DNA of 64,000 nucleotides from Oscillospiraceae bacterium (GTDB lineage: Bacteria > Bacillota > Clostridia > Oscillospirales > Oscillospiraceae), in assembly GCA_015067795.1 (NCBI GenBank), contig SVLU01000004.1:28885-92884 (forward strand), given 5' to 3'. This document shows positions 8,801 to 17,156 of the stretch, piece by piece (position 1 is the first letter of the stretch; each line of letters begins with the position of its first letter). Position numbers and translations under genes: made by a program. Below the pieces are notes generated by a model. It saw nothing but the letters and a program-made list of their open reading frames with translations. It searched no databases and had not been told where the DNA came from.

Positions 8801-9324
8801 CCACCTGCGGCGAAGCAGCAGAAGTCAGCGTAAGCTATAATGGAAAACAGGAGATATCCTCTGTAAGATTTACTATTGATTCCGCACTTCCGATCGGCGA
8901 TATCACGGCAGCGGACGGTTATGAGCTTGAAAACAACAACGGTTATGTGATCGTTTATGCTGCAGACGGCAGCAGCATCAGCGGAAAGCTTCTGACTATC
9001 GAATACGACCTGGATGTAAACCCATGGTATGCAAACGGTGAATATCCGATAGATCTGACAGTTGTTGACGCTTCCGACGGTGATGCAGAAGATATTCTTG
9101 TTGGCGCTGAGGATGGCATGATCGTTCTTGACAACGATTATGCAGCAGGTGATACAAATCTGGACGGAAGTATTACCAACGCTGACGTAATTGCTCTTGC
9201 ACGTTATCTTGTTGATCTGGTAGAGTTCGATGAAGAACAGCTGATTACAGCAGATATAGATGGCAGCGGTGAAATTAATAACGGAGACCTTATAAAGCTT
9301 GCAAGAAAGATCGTTAAAGCTTGA
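5869..9324 (+). CDS. Secreted GH97 glycoside hydrolase with NPCBM and dockerin
   Basis: 1151 aa with a Sec signal peptide (MKKTQKFLAFLLVLVMAVG..., cut near ASALA). Residues ~35-290 look like the GH97 N-terminal beta-sandwich and ~290-640 like its TIM barrel: LMDTGWYG, GVAGVKPGFV (~455-462), VHDEW (~489-493) and RTYPNLLNYEAILGDEG (E515). Family members cut alpha-glucosides or alpha-galactosides. The Gly in VKPGF stands where retaining members have the Asp nucleophile; N421 stands where SusB, from memory, has a catalytic Glu, so the mechanism is open. Then two FIVAR-like helical repeats (~702-818), an NPCBM-like domain (~825-968), a cohesin-like beta domain (~970-1093) and a type I dockerin with two calcium loops (~1094-1151). 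Start backed by AAGGAG. Single-gene unit between two similar hairpins. Confidence 0.85.
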   Translation: MKKTQKFLAFLLVLVMAVGMLPASALAAEGAEAKSSTVTVASPDGSGPSISVWIEDGVPFYSIENSGVTMIEPSRLGIETSLCSVTDGVTMGEVTTDTHDETWDTVVGEKTQVRDWYNSAEIPLIGDGITVTLEVRAYPEGVAFRYLLPTGEYTIAEDGEQTEFTFPSLTYASLYIQNNQVDPIWRSTEAFADGANYRFPSTVEYADGKVLTLCEADVDNYSTAALVKNTDKSRSLTIKNSSVVNVSEGSPDATPWRAFVIGDELLDLPENSDLILNLNDAPDEEIYNFDEWVEAGTCLRANVASTETVKARIDECVTIGASYCLMDTGWYGPEMDKNMDPRLDPTKLDSDNAYDAILATAIPEEGVFRPNGREYPTYGLFDGSFVEGWPKWMNAGTTDLNIPEICEYANSKGVGIILYVNGRHLPDQATDENGEARNRYTVDELFEYFERWGVAGVKPGFVASRTQEAEAYMQEVCEAAAAHGLVMTVHDEWLSCGLERTYPNLLNYEAILGDEGAYSAEGNINTLFTRMIQGVADHTYNTSKFTKAFTGASAVVFRGNLQCLFWATAAVSGKQVIDAWEDLPATWDESLYLEGKMNSHATYARRSGDRWYIAGINAEPHFSSVSLDFLESGETYLAEIFNENYPKTGMVKTTYYVNSETVLGTYLKNPMNGYIVRLTKLESKKDAKIADYDANVYFDKLLEGVNAMNGEPYTAYSWAQLQSAVANALAQNGSAAQKEAAALELDAAIDALVDVTLLKDELAKTTTFTGFLYTDESWDAVEAAVKQANAALAKEDLTYEEMLKATEDIIVAVNGLEKSEAEYAVNEKLLTDLGRPESLDGDYAFNEGYEDSENLELFVDGVQTVFTNGLAARDANTYTYDISGLGYDTIECYVGNDANLKSVGGLVFYVYGDGALLYSSLPNLKGSDDAQFISVPIKGVKKLELVQKIASPDWDNRGVWADIKLISHNAIECETITATCGEAAEVSVSYNGKQEISSVRFTIDSALPIGDITAADGYELENNNGYVIVYAADGSSISGKLLTIEYDLDVNPWYANGEYPIDLTVVDASDGDAEDILVGAEDGMIVLDNDYAAGDTNLDGSITNADVIALARYLVDLVEFDEEQLITADIDGSGEINNGDLIKLARKIVKA

Positions 9325-9370
9325 GCGTGTTCCCGCCGGATGAATATCATATAATTGAATAAATCAGCAA

Positions 9371-9400
9371 GGCCGCCGGTGAAAACCGGCGGCTTTGTTT
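9371..9400 (+). terminator. Terminator after the GH97 gene
   Basis: Stem GCCGCCGGT / ACCGGCGGC, GAAA loop, followed by TTTGTTT. Confidence 0.75.
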
Positions 9401-9488
9401 GTGTTGAAAAGACCCTTGCGTTTGTTTGAGAAATGCAAAATTCACAAAACGTCGAAACTCACCTCTTTCTCTTTTTATAACAAATAGT

Positions 9489-9510
9489 TACAAAATGATA
9501 CCGTTTTGTA
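9489..9510. promoter_or_regulatory. Small dyad upstream of the TIR operon
   Basis: TACAAAA, 8 bases, TTTTGTA, about 50 bases before the -35 box of the TIR operon in an AT-rich region. It could be a regulator site, but a 7-bp dyad in AT-rich DNA may be chance. Confidence 0.3.
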
Positions 9511-9561
9511 GCATTTTTAAAATTTCCAATAATTTTAAACATAAAATAATAATAAAATTAA

Positions 9562-9590
9562 TTGTAAATTCAGTATTGGTATGTTATACT
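9562..9590 (+). promoter_or_regulatory. Promoter of the TIR-SPFH operon
   Basis: -35 TTGTAA (9562-9567), 17-bp spacer, -10 TATACT (9585-9590), 36 bases before the ATG. Confidence 0.7.
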
Positions 9591-9626
9591 TAAAGTCTAA
9601 AATTGTCATTATATGGGAGGGTTAAT

Positions 9627-11606
9627 ATGGCAGTAATAGAATGTAGTCGCTGCGGCGGTCAATTAGACGTTAATTCCGATATGTCAGTCGGCAGATGCCT
9701 GTTTTGCGACTCTGTAATCACAATTCCTAAGCAGGTTGAGAAAAAAGGCAACCTGTATAATCGTGCAAACTATCTCCGTCGTTCCAACGAGTTTGACAAG
9801 GCGGAAGAAATGTACGAAGAGATCCTGAAAGAGGATAACACCGATGCAGAAGCCCATTGGGGTCTGCTTATGTGCCGTTACGGTATCGAATACGTTGACG
9901 ATCCCGACTCCGGCAAAAAGGTTCCCACCTGTCACCGAACCGAGAGAGACTCTATCTTCACTCAGCCAAGCTATCTGGCAGCTATCCAGTACGCCGATGA
10001 GGATCAGAAGAAGATTTACGAGGATCAGGCTCAGCTTATTGACAAGATCCAGCAGAAGATCCTCAAAATCGCTAACCAGGAAGCACCATACGATGTCTTC
10101 ATCTGCTACAAGCAGACTGACGACCGTTCCGGCGAGCGAACTCCTGACAGCGTCATTGGTCAGGACCTGTACTACGAGCTTACCAAGGCAGGCTATAAGG
10201 TATTCTTTGCTCAGCAGTCTCTCCGCATGGGTTCAGAATACGAGCCTTACATCTTCTCCGCTCTGTACAGCTCCAAGGTTATGATCGTTATCGGCACGCA
10301 GGCAGACTATGTCAATGGTGTTTGGGTTCGCAACGAGTGGAGCCGATTCCTTGCAATGGCGAAAAAGGACTCCGACAAGGTTATCATTCCTGTTTATAAG
10401 GGAATGTCTCCATACGAATTCCCAAAGGCTCTCGGTCGTTTCCAGGCTCTTGATGTTACACGTATCGGCTTCCTGCAGGATCTTCGTGAGGGTATCGACC
10501 GCATTGTACGCAAGTCAAAGGCAACAGCGGCAAGCAGCGGAAGCAAGCAGGGAAGCGGTGTTGAGGCTCTTCTGAAGAGAGCTTATCTGTTCCTTGAGGA
10601 CAACGACAAGACCAGTGCAAAGACATACTTCAACAGAGTTCTGGACAAGAGCCCTGAAGAGGGTGCGGCTTACTGGGGCCTTATGCTCCTTGATCTCAAC
10701 GTAACAACGAATAAGCACGTTGCTGCAATGTCCATCGACCTGGAAAAGAACGGCAACTATAAGAAGGCTATCCGTTTCGGTACCGACAAGCAGATCAGCG
10801 AATATTCCGCAATTTACAAGCAGTGCAAGGCAAATATCCGCAGAGACGAAGAAGAAAAGCTTCGTCAGAAGAGACTTGCCGACGAAAAGGAACAGCGTCG
10901 TACTGCTTATCACAAAAGCTTCAGCGAGCTTAAAGAAAAATACTCTGAACATGACGGTTCCAAGCACGAGATTTTCAAGACCTGGGAAAGCCTGAATGCT
11001 GATACACAGGCAGCAAAAGCCGCCTACGACAGCACCGGCGGCTTCAAGCCCTTCAACAAGAAGGTTTTCTGGATCTCTCTGCTTGCTCTGGTTCTCCCAT
11101 TCCTTATTATCCATTACATTACACTCAATCCTGTTCTTCTTGAAAACGAAGTATTCCAGATCGTTGGTGCTATTATTGTAATTTTACCTATCATCGTTTT
11201 AGCAGGTGTTGTCATTTGGTTCATCCTCTCCATCTTCGTTGATGACCTGGGATGCTTCTCCTGGATCGCAATAATAGTGGGCGGTATCTACGTTGGTGGT
11301 GCTGCAGGAAGTGCGCTTTTTGAATTCTTCAGCGACTACGCATACTCCGATGCCAAGCCATATCATCTGATACCTGTGCTGGTGGGTGTAATTCTCATCA
11401 CAATTCAGATCATTCGTCACATCCGCAACAAGACAAGAAACAAGCATATCGCAGACCTTTACAATGTATATATAAGCAAGAAGGCTGTTTCAGATAAGGA
11501 ATGGAAAAAGATTGAAGAGAGAGCTTACGAGGAACTCAAGGCTCTCAACGACAGCAACAGCGAATTCTCCAAGGAGTTACATAAGGGCTCTGAAATCTTC
11601 TCATAA
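9627..11606 (+). CDS. TIR-domain protein with zinc ribbon, TPR-like repeats and membrane helices
   Basis: 659 aa. Order: N-terminal zinc ribbon CSRC...CLFC (~6-27); a TPR-like segment (~42-85); a TIR domain (~152-280) opening APYDVFICYKQTD; a second TPR-like stretch (~310-350); a charged helical region (~390-470); and about four membrane helices (~478-610). In catalytic TIR domains that cleave NAD+, the key Glu follows a Trp on the same helix; here VWVRNEW places E237 there, so an NADase is possible. The ATG at 9627 has GGGAGG 7 bases upstream; the in-frame TTG at 9603 lacks one. First gene of a tight operon: the SPFH gene starts 15 bases after its stop. TIR assignment is firm; a defence or stress-signalling role is inference. 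Confidence 0.85.
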   Translation: MAVIECSRCGGQLDVNSDMSVGRCLFCDSVITIPKQVEKKGNLYNRANYLRRSNEFDKAEEMYEEILKEDNTDAEAHWGLLMCRYGIEYVDDPDSGKKVPTCHRTERDSIFTQPSYLAAIQYADEDQKKIYEDQAQLIDKIQQKILKIANQEAPYDVFICYKQTDDRSGERTPDSVIGQDLYYELTKAGYKVFFAQQSLRMGSEYEPYIFSALYSSKVMIVIGTQADYVNGVWVRNEWSRFLAMAKKDSDKVIIPVYKGMSPYEFPKALGRFQALDVTRIGFLQDLREGIDRIVRKSKATAASSGSKQGSGVEALLKRAYLFLEDNDKTSAKTYFNRVLDKSPEEGAAYWGLMLLDLNVTTNKHVAAMSIDLEKNGNYKKAIRFGTDKQISEYSAIYKQCKANIRRDEEEKLRQKRLADEKEQRRTAYHKSFSELKEKYSEHDGSKHEIFKTWESLNADTQAAKAAYDSTGGFKPFNKKVFWISLLALVLPFLIIHYITLNPVLLENEVFQIVGAIIVILPIIVLAGVVIWFILSIFVDDLGCFSWIAIIVGGIYVGGAAGSALFEFFSDYAYSDAKPYHLIPVLVGVILITIQIIRHIRNKTRNKHIADLYNVYISKKAVSDKEWKKIEERAYEELKALNDSNSEFSKELHKGSEIFS

Positions 11607-11621
11607 AAGGAGACGAACAAA

Positions 11622-12884
11622 ATGGGTATCATGGGAAACAAAAAAGAAGGCAACAGTCCTATCATTGGCAATTACAAGAAAAACGAAACCCCTATCATCA
11701 ATTACGAAGGTCCAAACGATATTTTTGTTTGGAAGCACCCTGTCGAGGACTTCTACACCGGTGCTCAGCTTATAGTTCACGAGTCCCAGGAAGCACTCTT
11801 CTTCAGAAACGGTCAGGCACTTGACCTGTTCGGCTCAGGCCGTCACGTTTTAGAGACTGAAAATCTTCCTCTCCTGAACCGTATTCTGCGTAAGCCTTTC
11901 GGTGACAGAACTCCTTTCCATGCTGAAGTCTACTATATCAACAAGGTAGTCTGCATGGACATCCTGTGGGGAACAGCACAGCCTGTTCTGGTACAGGACC
12001 CTGTTTACAACATCATTCTCCCTGTTCGTGCAAACGGTCAGTTCGCTATCCGCGTTGTTGACAGCCGCAAGCTCCTTCTCAAGCTGGTTGGCACGATCAA
12101 CGGCTTCTCCAAGGATACTCTGGTAAAATACTTCCGCGGTATGCTCATGACCCGCATCCGTGACCTTATCGCAAAGAAGATGGTTCAGGATAAGCTGACC
12201 TTCATGGACATTCAGGCTAATCTGAATGACATTTCCGACAGTCTGAAAATGCAGATGACTCCGGAATTTGAAGAATACGGCATTGAACTGGTCAACTTCT
12301 TCACAAATGCAATCACCATCCCCGAGGATAACGAGGACTATGTCCGTATCCGCAAGGCTCTCGCAGGTGCCAAGGAACGTGAACTCCTTGCACAGGGCAA
12401 GCGTGCTGAAATGGACATTATGGGCTATACATATCAGCAGAAGCGTACCTTCGACGTTCTTGACCGCGCGGCTTCCAACGAAGGCCCCGGCTCCGGTCTG
12501 ATGAACGCAGGCATGGGCATGACAATGGGCATGGGCATGGGCGGTATGCTGGGCGGTGCAATGGGCTCCGCTATGCAGAACAATTACGGTGTAAATCTCG
12601 GTATGCCTCAGCAGCCTCAGCAGCCGGCAGCACACGAAGCTGCAAAGCCTTGTTCAAAGTGCGGTGCTCCTCTTCCAAACGGTGCTAAATTCTGTCTCGA
12701 GTGCGGCGAAAAGGTTGTTAATATCCAGGAAGGCTATGTAGTGTGTCCTAAGTGCGGTCAGCAGGTTCCAAAGGCAAAGTTCTGCCTTGAATGTGGTAAT
12801 CTCATGGTAAGCAAGTGTCCGGAATGTGGTTCAGAGCTGCCAAACGGCGCTAAGTTCTGCCTTGAATGTGGACACAGGATTTAA
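11622..12884 (+). CDS. SPFH-domain protein with C-terminal zinc ribbons
   Basis: 420 aa. The first ~290 residues fit the SPFH (stomatin/prohibitin-like) family related to B. subtilis YdjI and to proteins often labelled 'virion core protein': NYEGPNDIFVWKHP, the membrane-facing QEALFF segment and a long helix AGAKERELLAQGKRAE. A Met/Gly-rich linker (~300-325) and a Gln/Pro stretch follow, then three or more zinc-ribbon half-sites (CSKCGAPLPNGAKFCLECG and two more like it). Such proteins form oligomeric scaffolds on membranes. RBS AAAGGAG, 15 bases after the TIR gene. Its place between a TIR protein and a membrane protein suggests the three form one membrane-bound complex; that is inference. 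Confidence 0.85.
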   Translation: MGIMGNKKEGNSPIIGNYKKNETPIINYEGPNDIFVWKHPVEDFYTGAQLIVHESQEALFFRNGQALDLFGSGRHVLETENLPLLNRILRKPFGDRTPFHAEVYYINKVVCMDILWGTAQPVLVQDPVYNIILPVRANGQFAIRVVDSRKLLLKLVGTINGFSKDTLVKYFRGMLMTRIRDLIAKKMVQDKLTFMDIQANLNDISDSLKMQMTPEFEEYGIELVNFFTNAITIPEDNEDYVRIRKALAGAKERELLAQGKRAEMDIMGYTYQQKRTFDVLDRAASNEGPGSGLMNAGMGMTMGMGMGGMLGGAMGSAMQNNYGVNLGMPQQPQQPAAHEAAKPCSKCGAPLPNGAKFCLECGEKVVNIQEGYVVCPKCGQQVPKAKFCLECGNLMVSKCPECGSELPNGAKFCLECGHRI

Positions 12885-12896
12885 GGAGATGATCAA

Positions 12897-13649
12897 ATGA
12901 AATTTAATTTCAATTCTGCTATGAAAAAAGCCAGCATCGGCTTTGCGGCAGCTCTGGTAGTTATTCTTATCATTGCTCTGCTGATTTTTGATGTTTCCAG
13001 CGGCTTCTTCTGGGTCAGTGCATTGTTTATGCTCCTTGGCTACGCCGCCATCTACGCTACTGTAATGTTCTATCTCAGCGACGGCAAGACATCCTTTAAA
13101 GAATATCCTGCAAACTATCCGCTCATCCATGTCGCTATCGTATACAGCATCTCTCAAATCGCATTTGTTATTCTGGTTGCAATCATCAACGCCTTCCTTG
13201 AAAAAGGCGTAAGCATGAGACTCTACTTGGCTGTTGAGCTGGTACTGCTGCTCATCTTCGGCATCAGCTATGCAGTTCACAACAGTGCACGTAAGTATTC
13301 CGTAAATCTGGAAACCCAGACTAAGGCCAAGGTCTTTGCAATGCGTATGCTCGTTGACAAGTGCGAAAGAATTCAGCAGATCGTACAGGAGCTTCCATCC
13401 GATGTCCGCTCCGATGCGAGCCGTGTTGTTCGCACTATGGAAGAAAAGGTTCGTTACTCTGACCCAATGTCTGACGACAGCCTTATGGCTATGGAATATG
13501 ACATTGAAAGAGGTATCGACCAGGTCGCAGCGGAGGTCGAGCTTCTTCTTGCTGACAGCTCTCACGATATGAACGCTCTCCGCCGCAAGGTAAGAGAGGT
13601 AAACAATCTCATTGACTCCCGCAATAACAGAGTCAAAATGCTTAAATAA
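12897..13649 (+). CDS. Four-helix membrane protein of the TIR-SPFH operon
   Basis: 250 aa, family not recognised. Four predicted membrane helices (~12-32, 36-58, 75-98, 107-127) are followed by a ~120-residue soluble, strongly helical tail (~132-250) with heptad-like spacing and many charged residues, probably cytoplasmic and coiled. No signal peptide and no catalytic motif seen. The start has AAGGAG 7 bases upstream; it begins 12 bases after the SPFH stop and ends at a strong terminator, so it is the third and last gene of the operon. Likely a membrane partner of the SPFH and TIR proteins, by context only. Confidence 0.75.
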   Translation: MKFNFNSAMKKASIGFAAALVVILIIALLIFDVSSGFFWVSALFMLLGYAAIYATVMFYLSDGKTSFKEYPANYPLIHVAIVYSISQIAFVILVAIINAFLEKGVSMRLYLAVELVLLLIFGISYAVHNSARKYSVNLETQTKAKVFAMRMLVDKCERIQQIVQELPSDVRSDASRVVRTMEEKVRYSDPMSDDSLMAMEYDIERGIDQVAAEVELLLADSSHDMNALRRKVREVNNLIDSRNNRVKMLK

Positions 13650-13663
13650 TTCAAATGTCCTAT

Positions 13664-13699
13664 AAAAAAGAACCGATGAAAAATCATCGGTTCTTTTTT
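13664..13699 (+). terminator. Terminator of the TIR-SPFH operon
   Basis: Stem AAAGAACCGATGA / TCATCGGTTCTTT with an AAAA loop and a run of T, 15 bases after the last stop. Confidence 0.9.
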
Positions 13700-13716
13700 G
13701 TGTGTTGCCTCCCTTG

Positions 13717-13765
13717 GCTCTCCCTCCGGGAGAGCTGGCATTTGCAAAGCAAATGACTGAGAGGG
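13717..13765 (+). repeat. Single CTCCCTC palindromic repeat
   Basis: Outer hairpin GCTCTCCCTCCGGGAGAGC, inner hairpin CATTTGC...GCAAATG, tail ACTGAGAGGG. One plus-orientation copy without a facing partner. Confidence 0.7.
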
Positions 13766-13794
13766 TTTTCATTATATGTTTGTCTTCTAACTTG

Positions 13795-13846
13795 TTATCG
13801 CCTACGCGGCGGGCACATACTTTCTGACGAAAGAAAGTATGCAAAG
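13795..13846 (+). repeat. Partial relative of the 650/861 repeat
   Basis: Shares TTATCGCCTACGCGGCGGGC and a CATACTTTC...GAAAGTATG hairpin with the elements at 650-773 and 861-983. The rest of 13847-14053 shows a GAACCAC/GTGGTTC inverted repeat and no gene. Confidence 0.55.
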
Positions 13847-14053
13847 TTCGTTTGAGGGGAACCACTCTCTGGTCGTGGTTCCTCTTAAAAATCCCCTCTG
13901 CTGATTTTACACATACAGTAACTTATTAACTGCAAGCAAAACCAATCGAAGCAGACTTTAATTGACTCTGCCTCACCACCGCTTGGACGCTCCTATCGGT
14001 GATAATCGTAGTCTTATGCCACTAAAGTATTGGAATAAACCTTAATTCTGCAT

Positions 14054-15334
14054 TTACAGCATTAAATCCCCTATACAAACGCTGTACATCTTTTCACTTG
14101 CTCGAACCAAATACTCCGTATCCTTGCCTCCTGCCGTTTCATAGGCCGAGTGCATTGCAAGCTGAGGAAGTCCGATATCAGCCATAGTGATGCTTACGCT
14201 TCCTGCGGCGATATTGCCCAGCGTACCGCCACCGCGTTTATCGGAGCGGTTTGCAAACACCTGGGCAGGTACATCAGCCTTTTTGCAGATAAGACGGAAC
14301 AATGCGGAAGCAGGGGCATCGGTAGCGTAGCTTTGGGCGGCGTTTACCTTGACCGCAGGACCGCCGTTTAAGACAGGTCTGTTCACGCTGTCGCTAAGCT
14401 CAGGATGGTTCGGGTGAAGGGCATGAGCATTGTCTGCAGACAGCATAAAGGAACGGCTCAAAGCACAGAGATGCTCTTCCTTAGCATAGCCGAGCCCATT
14501 TGATATGCGGTAAAGTGTGTCGGCAAGGAAATTGGATGCCGCACCCTGTTTAGTCTGACTGCCCACCTCTTCATTATCAAAACAGCAATAAACATTAACA
14601 GAACGGCTGTTTTCGGAATTTATGAAGCCCATAAGGGTAGCGAAAGCGCACTGGAGATCGTCTAAGCGCGGTGCGGAAATAAACTCATTCTCAGCACCCC
14701 AAACTGTGGGCACTGATCGGCAGTAGAGATACAGCTCATGAGACAGGATATTATCCGTCTCGGTATCGGCAGCTTCAGCTATCAGCTTTTTCAAAGCTTC
14801 CGGCTTTACCCTTTGGGCAAGGAGAGGAAGGGTGTCCACCTGTTCGTTGTATTTATAGCCGGAGTTCAGGTCACGATTGAAGTGGATGGAAACATTCGGA
14901 ATTATCAGCAGGTCACGGTCGATGTTGATAAGACGGCTTTCCAACCTGCCGTCCCTTTCCACAATAACACGGCCGGCAATAGACAGAGGACGGTCAAACC
15001 ATGTGGAGAGGATAGCACCGCCGTAACGCTCTGTGTTGAGGCGGGTGTACTGATCGCTTGTGAGGACAGGCTCTTCCTTGAGCTTAAAGCTTGGTGAATC
15101 GCTGTGAGAAGCGGTGATATTGAAGCCAAAGTCGGATATTTCATTTCCGACATTAAAAGCGATAATGGAAGAATAGTTTCTTGTAGCATAATATTTCCCA
15201 CCCTTGTTTAACTTCCATATTTCACCCTCGCTGAGTGGGACAAATCCGGCATCAGTAAGGCGTTTTGAAATAGTGCTTACTGCGTGAAAGCTTGTGGGAC
15301 TTGCGGTTATAAAATCAAAAAGGTCACGGTTCAT
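14054..15334 (-). CDS. apeB: M18 family aminopeptidase
   Basis: 426 aa, full length for the family. Zinc-dependent cytoplasmic aminopeptidase that removes N-terminal residues from peptides; M18 members often prefer Asp/Glu. Visible ligand motifs: ASHSDSP (~80), a central SADNAHALHPNHPE, FDNEEVGSQTKQGA (~245, paired Glu) and QLAMHSAYETAG near the end. The start is fixed by AGGAGG 8 bases upstream. It stands alone on the minus strand between two plus-strand units. The gene symbol follows the common bacterial name; substrate preference cannot be read from sequence. Confidence 0.9.
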   Translation of the reverse strand: MNRDLFDFITASPTSFHAVSTISKRLTDAGFVPLSEGEIWKLNKGGKYYATRNYSSIIAFNVGNEISDFGFNITASHSDSPSFKLKEEPVLTSDQYTRLNTERYGGAILSTWFDRPLSIAGRVIVERDGRLESRLINIDRDLLIIPNVSIHFNRDLNSGYKYNEQVDTLPLLAQRVKPEALKKLIAEAADTETDNILSHELYLYCRSVPTVWGAENEFISAPRLDDLQCAFATLMGFINSENSRSVNVYCCFDNEEVGSQTKQGAASNFLADTLYRISNGLGYAKEEHLCALSRSFMLSADNAHALHPNHPELSDSVNRPVLNGGPAVKVNAAQSYATDAPASALFRLICKKADVPAQVFANRSDKRGGGTLGNIAAGSVSITMADIGLPQLAMHSAYETAGGKDTEYLVRASEKMYSVCIGDLML

Positions 15335-15674
15335 GGCAAAACCTCCTGTTGGGGTTGATAATGATATTTTAACAAAAACAACGAAACATTTAAAGTATAC
15401 TTATAATATTTCCCGGCAAAAATGAAAGTTTTATTGTTATCTGCCTTTTTATCATAACAGCACTGAAATACCAAAAACAGTAATATACCCTGTCTCAACG
15501 GTCAAAGAAGATGGTTTTGATGCAAAAACCGCCCTAAAACTCATGGTATTTCTTCCAATTTCCGCAAAACCCTTGTTTTTTTGCAAAAATTGTTGTATAT
15601 TATAATAGATAAAATATTGGCAAAGATCAGGGGTGAAAACATCCCCTTTGCCATCAGCTTTGAGGATGTACCCT
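15335..15674. other. Divergent intergenic region
   Basis: AT-rich, no convincing gene. A TATAAT at 15601-15606 could be a -10 for the downstream plus-strand genes, but the -35 is poor. A short minus-strand frame (15452-15814) runs through the DUF1667 gene and is not credible. Confidence 0.4.
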
Positions 15675-16073
15675 ATGGGAAAGGAACGAGTCAAAAAAGG
15701 ACCTGTGGAAAAACAGGGACTGCAATATGAACTGACCTGTATGTGCTGCCCTGTTGGCTGTAAGCTCCGGGGAACACTTTCGCCGGAAGCGGAGTCTAAA
15801 ATAATAGCCCACACCTGCCCTGTCGGCTGGAGCTATGCGGCACAGGAACAGCGTATACGTACGCGCATGGTAACTGCGTTGGTTCCAGTTACCAGAGGTA
15901 CAGTACCCCTAAGAGTACGTTCATCTAAACCTGTACTGAAAGAAAACATCTATCAGGTACTTACGGAATTATCAAAGGTAACGGCAACTGTACCGATTTT
16001 TGAAGGACAGTCCATAGTTAAGGATATATGCGGCTTCGAGGTGGACATCGTTGCCGCTGAGGAATACTACTGA
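15675..16073 (+). CDS. DUF1667 family protein
   Basis: 132 aa. Matches the DUF1667 pattern as I know it: an N-terminal CMCCPVGC cysteine cluster, then HTCPVGWSYAAQE, then TRMVTALVPVTRGTVPLRV, ending with a conserved VDIVA. The cysteines suggest an iron-sulfur or metal site. In other anaerobes the family sits next to the GlpA-type glycerol-3-phosphate dehydrogenase; here it stands before the YhaO/YhaN pair with no such neighbour. The ATG at 15675 is preferred because GAGGA lies 8 bases before it; a GTG at 15633 would add 14 residues. Function unknown. Confidence 0.7.
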   Translation: MGKERVKKGPVEKQGLQYELTCMCCPVGCKLRGTLSPEAESKIIAHTCPVGWSYAAQEQRIRTRMVTALVPVTRGTVPLRVRSSKPVLKENIYQVLTELSKVTATVPIFEGQSIVKDICGFEVDIVAAEEYY

Positions 16074-16091
16074 TTTAAAGGAGGTGGCAAT

Positions 16092-17156
16092 ATGGTAAAG
16101 ATACTCCACGCAGCCGATTTTCATCTGGACACGCCTTTTGAGAGTCTGCCTGCGGAAAAGGCGGCACAGCGTCGCCGGGAGCAGCGTGAAACGCTGATGC
16201 AGATTGCACGGCTTGTAAAGAAGGAACAGGTGCAGCTTGTGCTCTTAGCCGGTGACCTGCTGGACAGCAGCCTGTCATATCACGAAACATACGAGGCACT
16301 CAGAAATGCCCTTGAGCAGATGCAGGTTCCTGTATTCATTTCACCGGGCAACCACGACTATTACTGCTCAAAATCACCATATGCCGGTATGGAATTCCCC
16401 AAAAATGTACATATTTTCAAATCTCCTCTCATCGACCATGTTGACCTTCCTGACCTGGGCTGCAGAGTTTGGGGTGCAGGCTTCAATGCGCCGCTGTGCT
16501 TCCCACTTACGGAGACCTTCCGTGCACCTCGTTCTGACCTTGTAAACCTCATGGTCATCCACGGTGAGCTTGGCGGCGATTCCTATAATCCGATAAGCGA
16601 AAAGAACATTCCTGCGATGGGTCTTGACTATCTGGCTCTCGGCCATGTCCACACCTTCTCCGGCATACGCCGGGCAGGCAATACCTATTACGCTTACCCC
16701 GGCTGTACTCAAGGTCGAGGCTTTGACGAAACAGGCGTTAAGGGTGTTATCATCGGTACTGTCGGCAAGGGCGAAGCCAATATGCGTTTTGTTCCTCTTG
16801 GCGGTCGTGAATACCGAATTGTAAAGGCAACAGAAAACAAGCTGGACCAGTCCATTCCCCGTGACTGCCAAAATCACATCTGCCGCCTTATCCTCACAGG
16901 TCAATGGAGTGAAAAGCCCAACCTTGAGGCTATCTGCAATAAATATAGCAGTAAATTCTTCCATCTTACAATTAAGGACGAATCAACACCCCTCCGTGAT
17001 ATATGGCACGGCTTGGAGGATGACAACCTTAAGGGTCTGTTCCTCCGCCGTATGCGTGAAAAGTTCGATGCTCCCGGCGCTGACCGTGAGCAAATACTGA
17101 TGGCGGTGGAATACGGTCTTGCTGCCTTCGATAACAGAGAGGAGTGGAAAGCATGA
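16092..17156 (+). CDS. Metallophosphoesterase, SbcD/YhaO-like DNA repair nuclease
   Basis: 354 aa. Calcineurin-like phosphoesterase of the SbcD/Mre11 group, with the metal motifs in order: AADFHLDTPF, AGDLLD, SPGNHDYY, MVIHGELG and LALGHVHTF. The C-terminal ~110 residues are the cap region that contacts the ATPase partner. Very strong ribosome site (AAAGGAGGTGG). Its stop overlaps the start of the YhaN-like ATPase (ATGA at 17153-17156), typical of subunits made in equal amounts. Such pairs process DNA ends or hairpins; the length fits YhaO rather than classical SbcD. Confidence 0.85.
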   Translation: MVKILHAADFHLDTPFESLPAEKAAQRRREQRETLMQIARLVKKEQVQLVLLAGDLLDSSLSYHETYEALRNALEQMQVPVFISPGNHDYYCSKSPYAGMEFPKNVHIFKSPLIDHVDLPDLGCRVWGAGFNAPLCFPLTETFRAPRSDLVNLMVIHGELGGDSYNPISEKNIPAMGLDYLALGHVHTFSGIRRAGNTYYAYPGCTQGRGFDETGVKGVIIGTVGKGEANMRFVPLGGREYRIVKATENKLDQSIPRDCQNHICRLILTGQWSEKPNLEAICNKYSSKFFHLTIKDESTPLRDIWHGLEDDNLKGLFLRRMREKFDAPGADREQILMAVEYGLAAFDNREEWKA

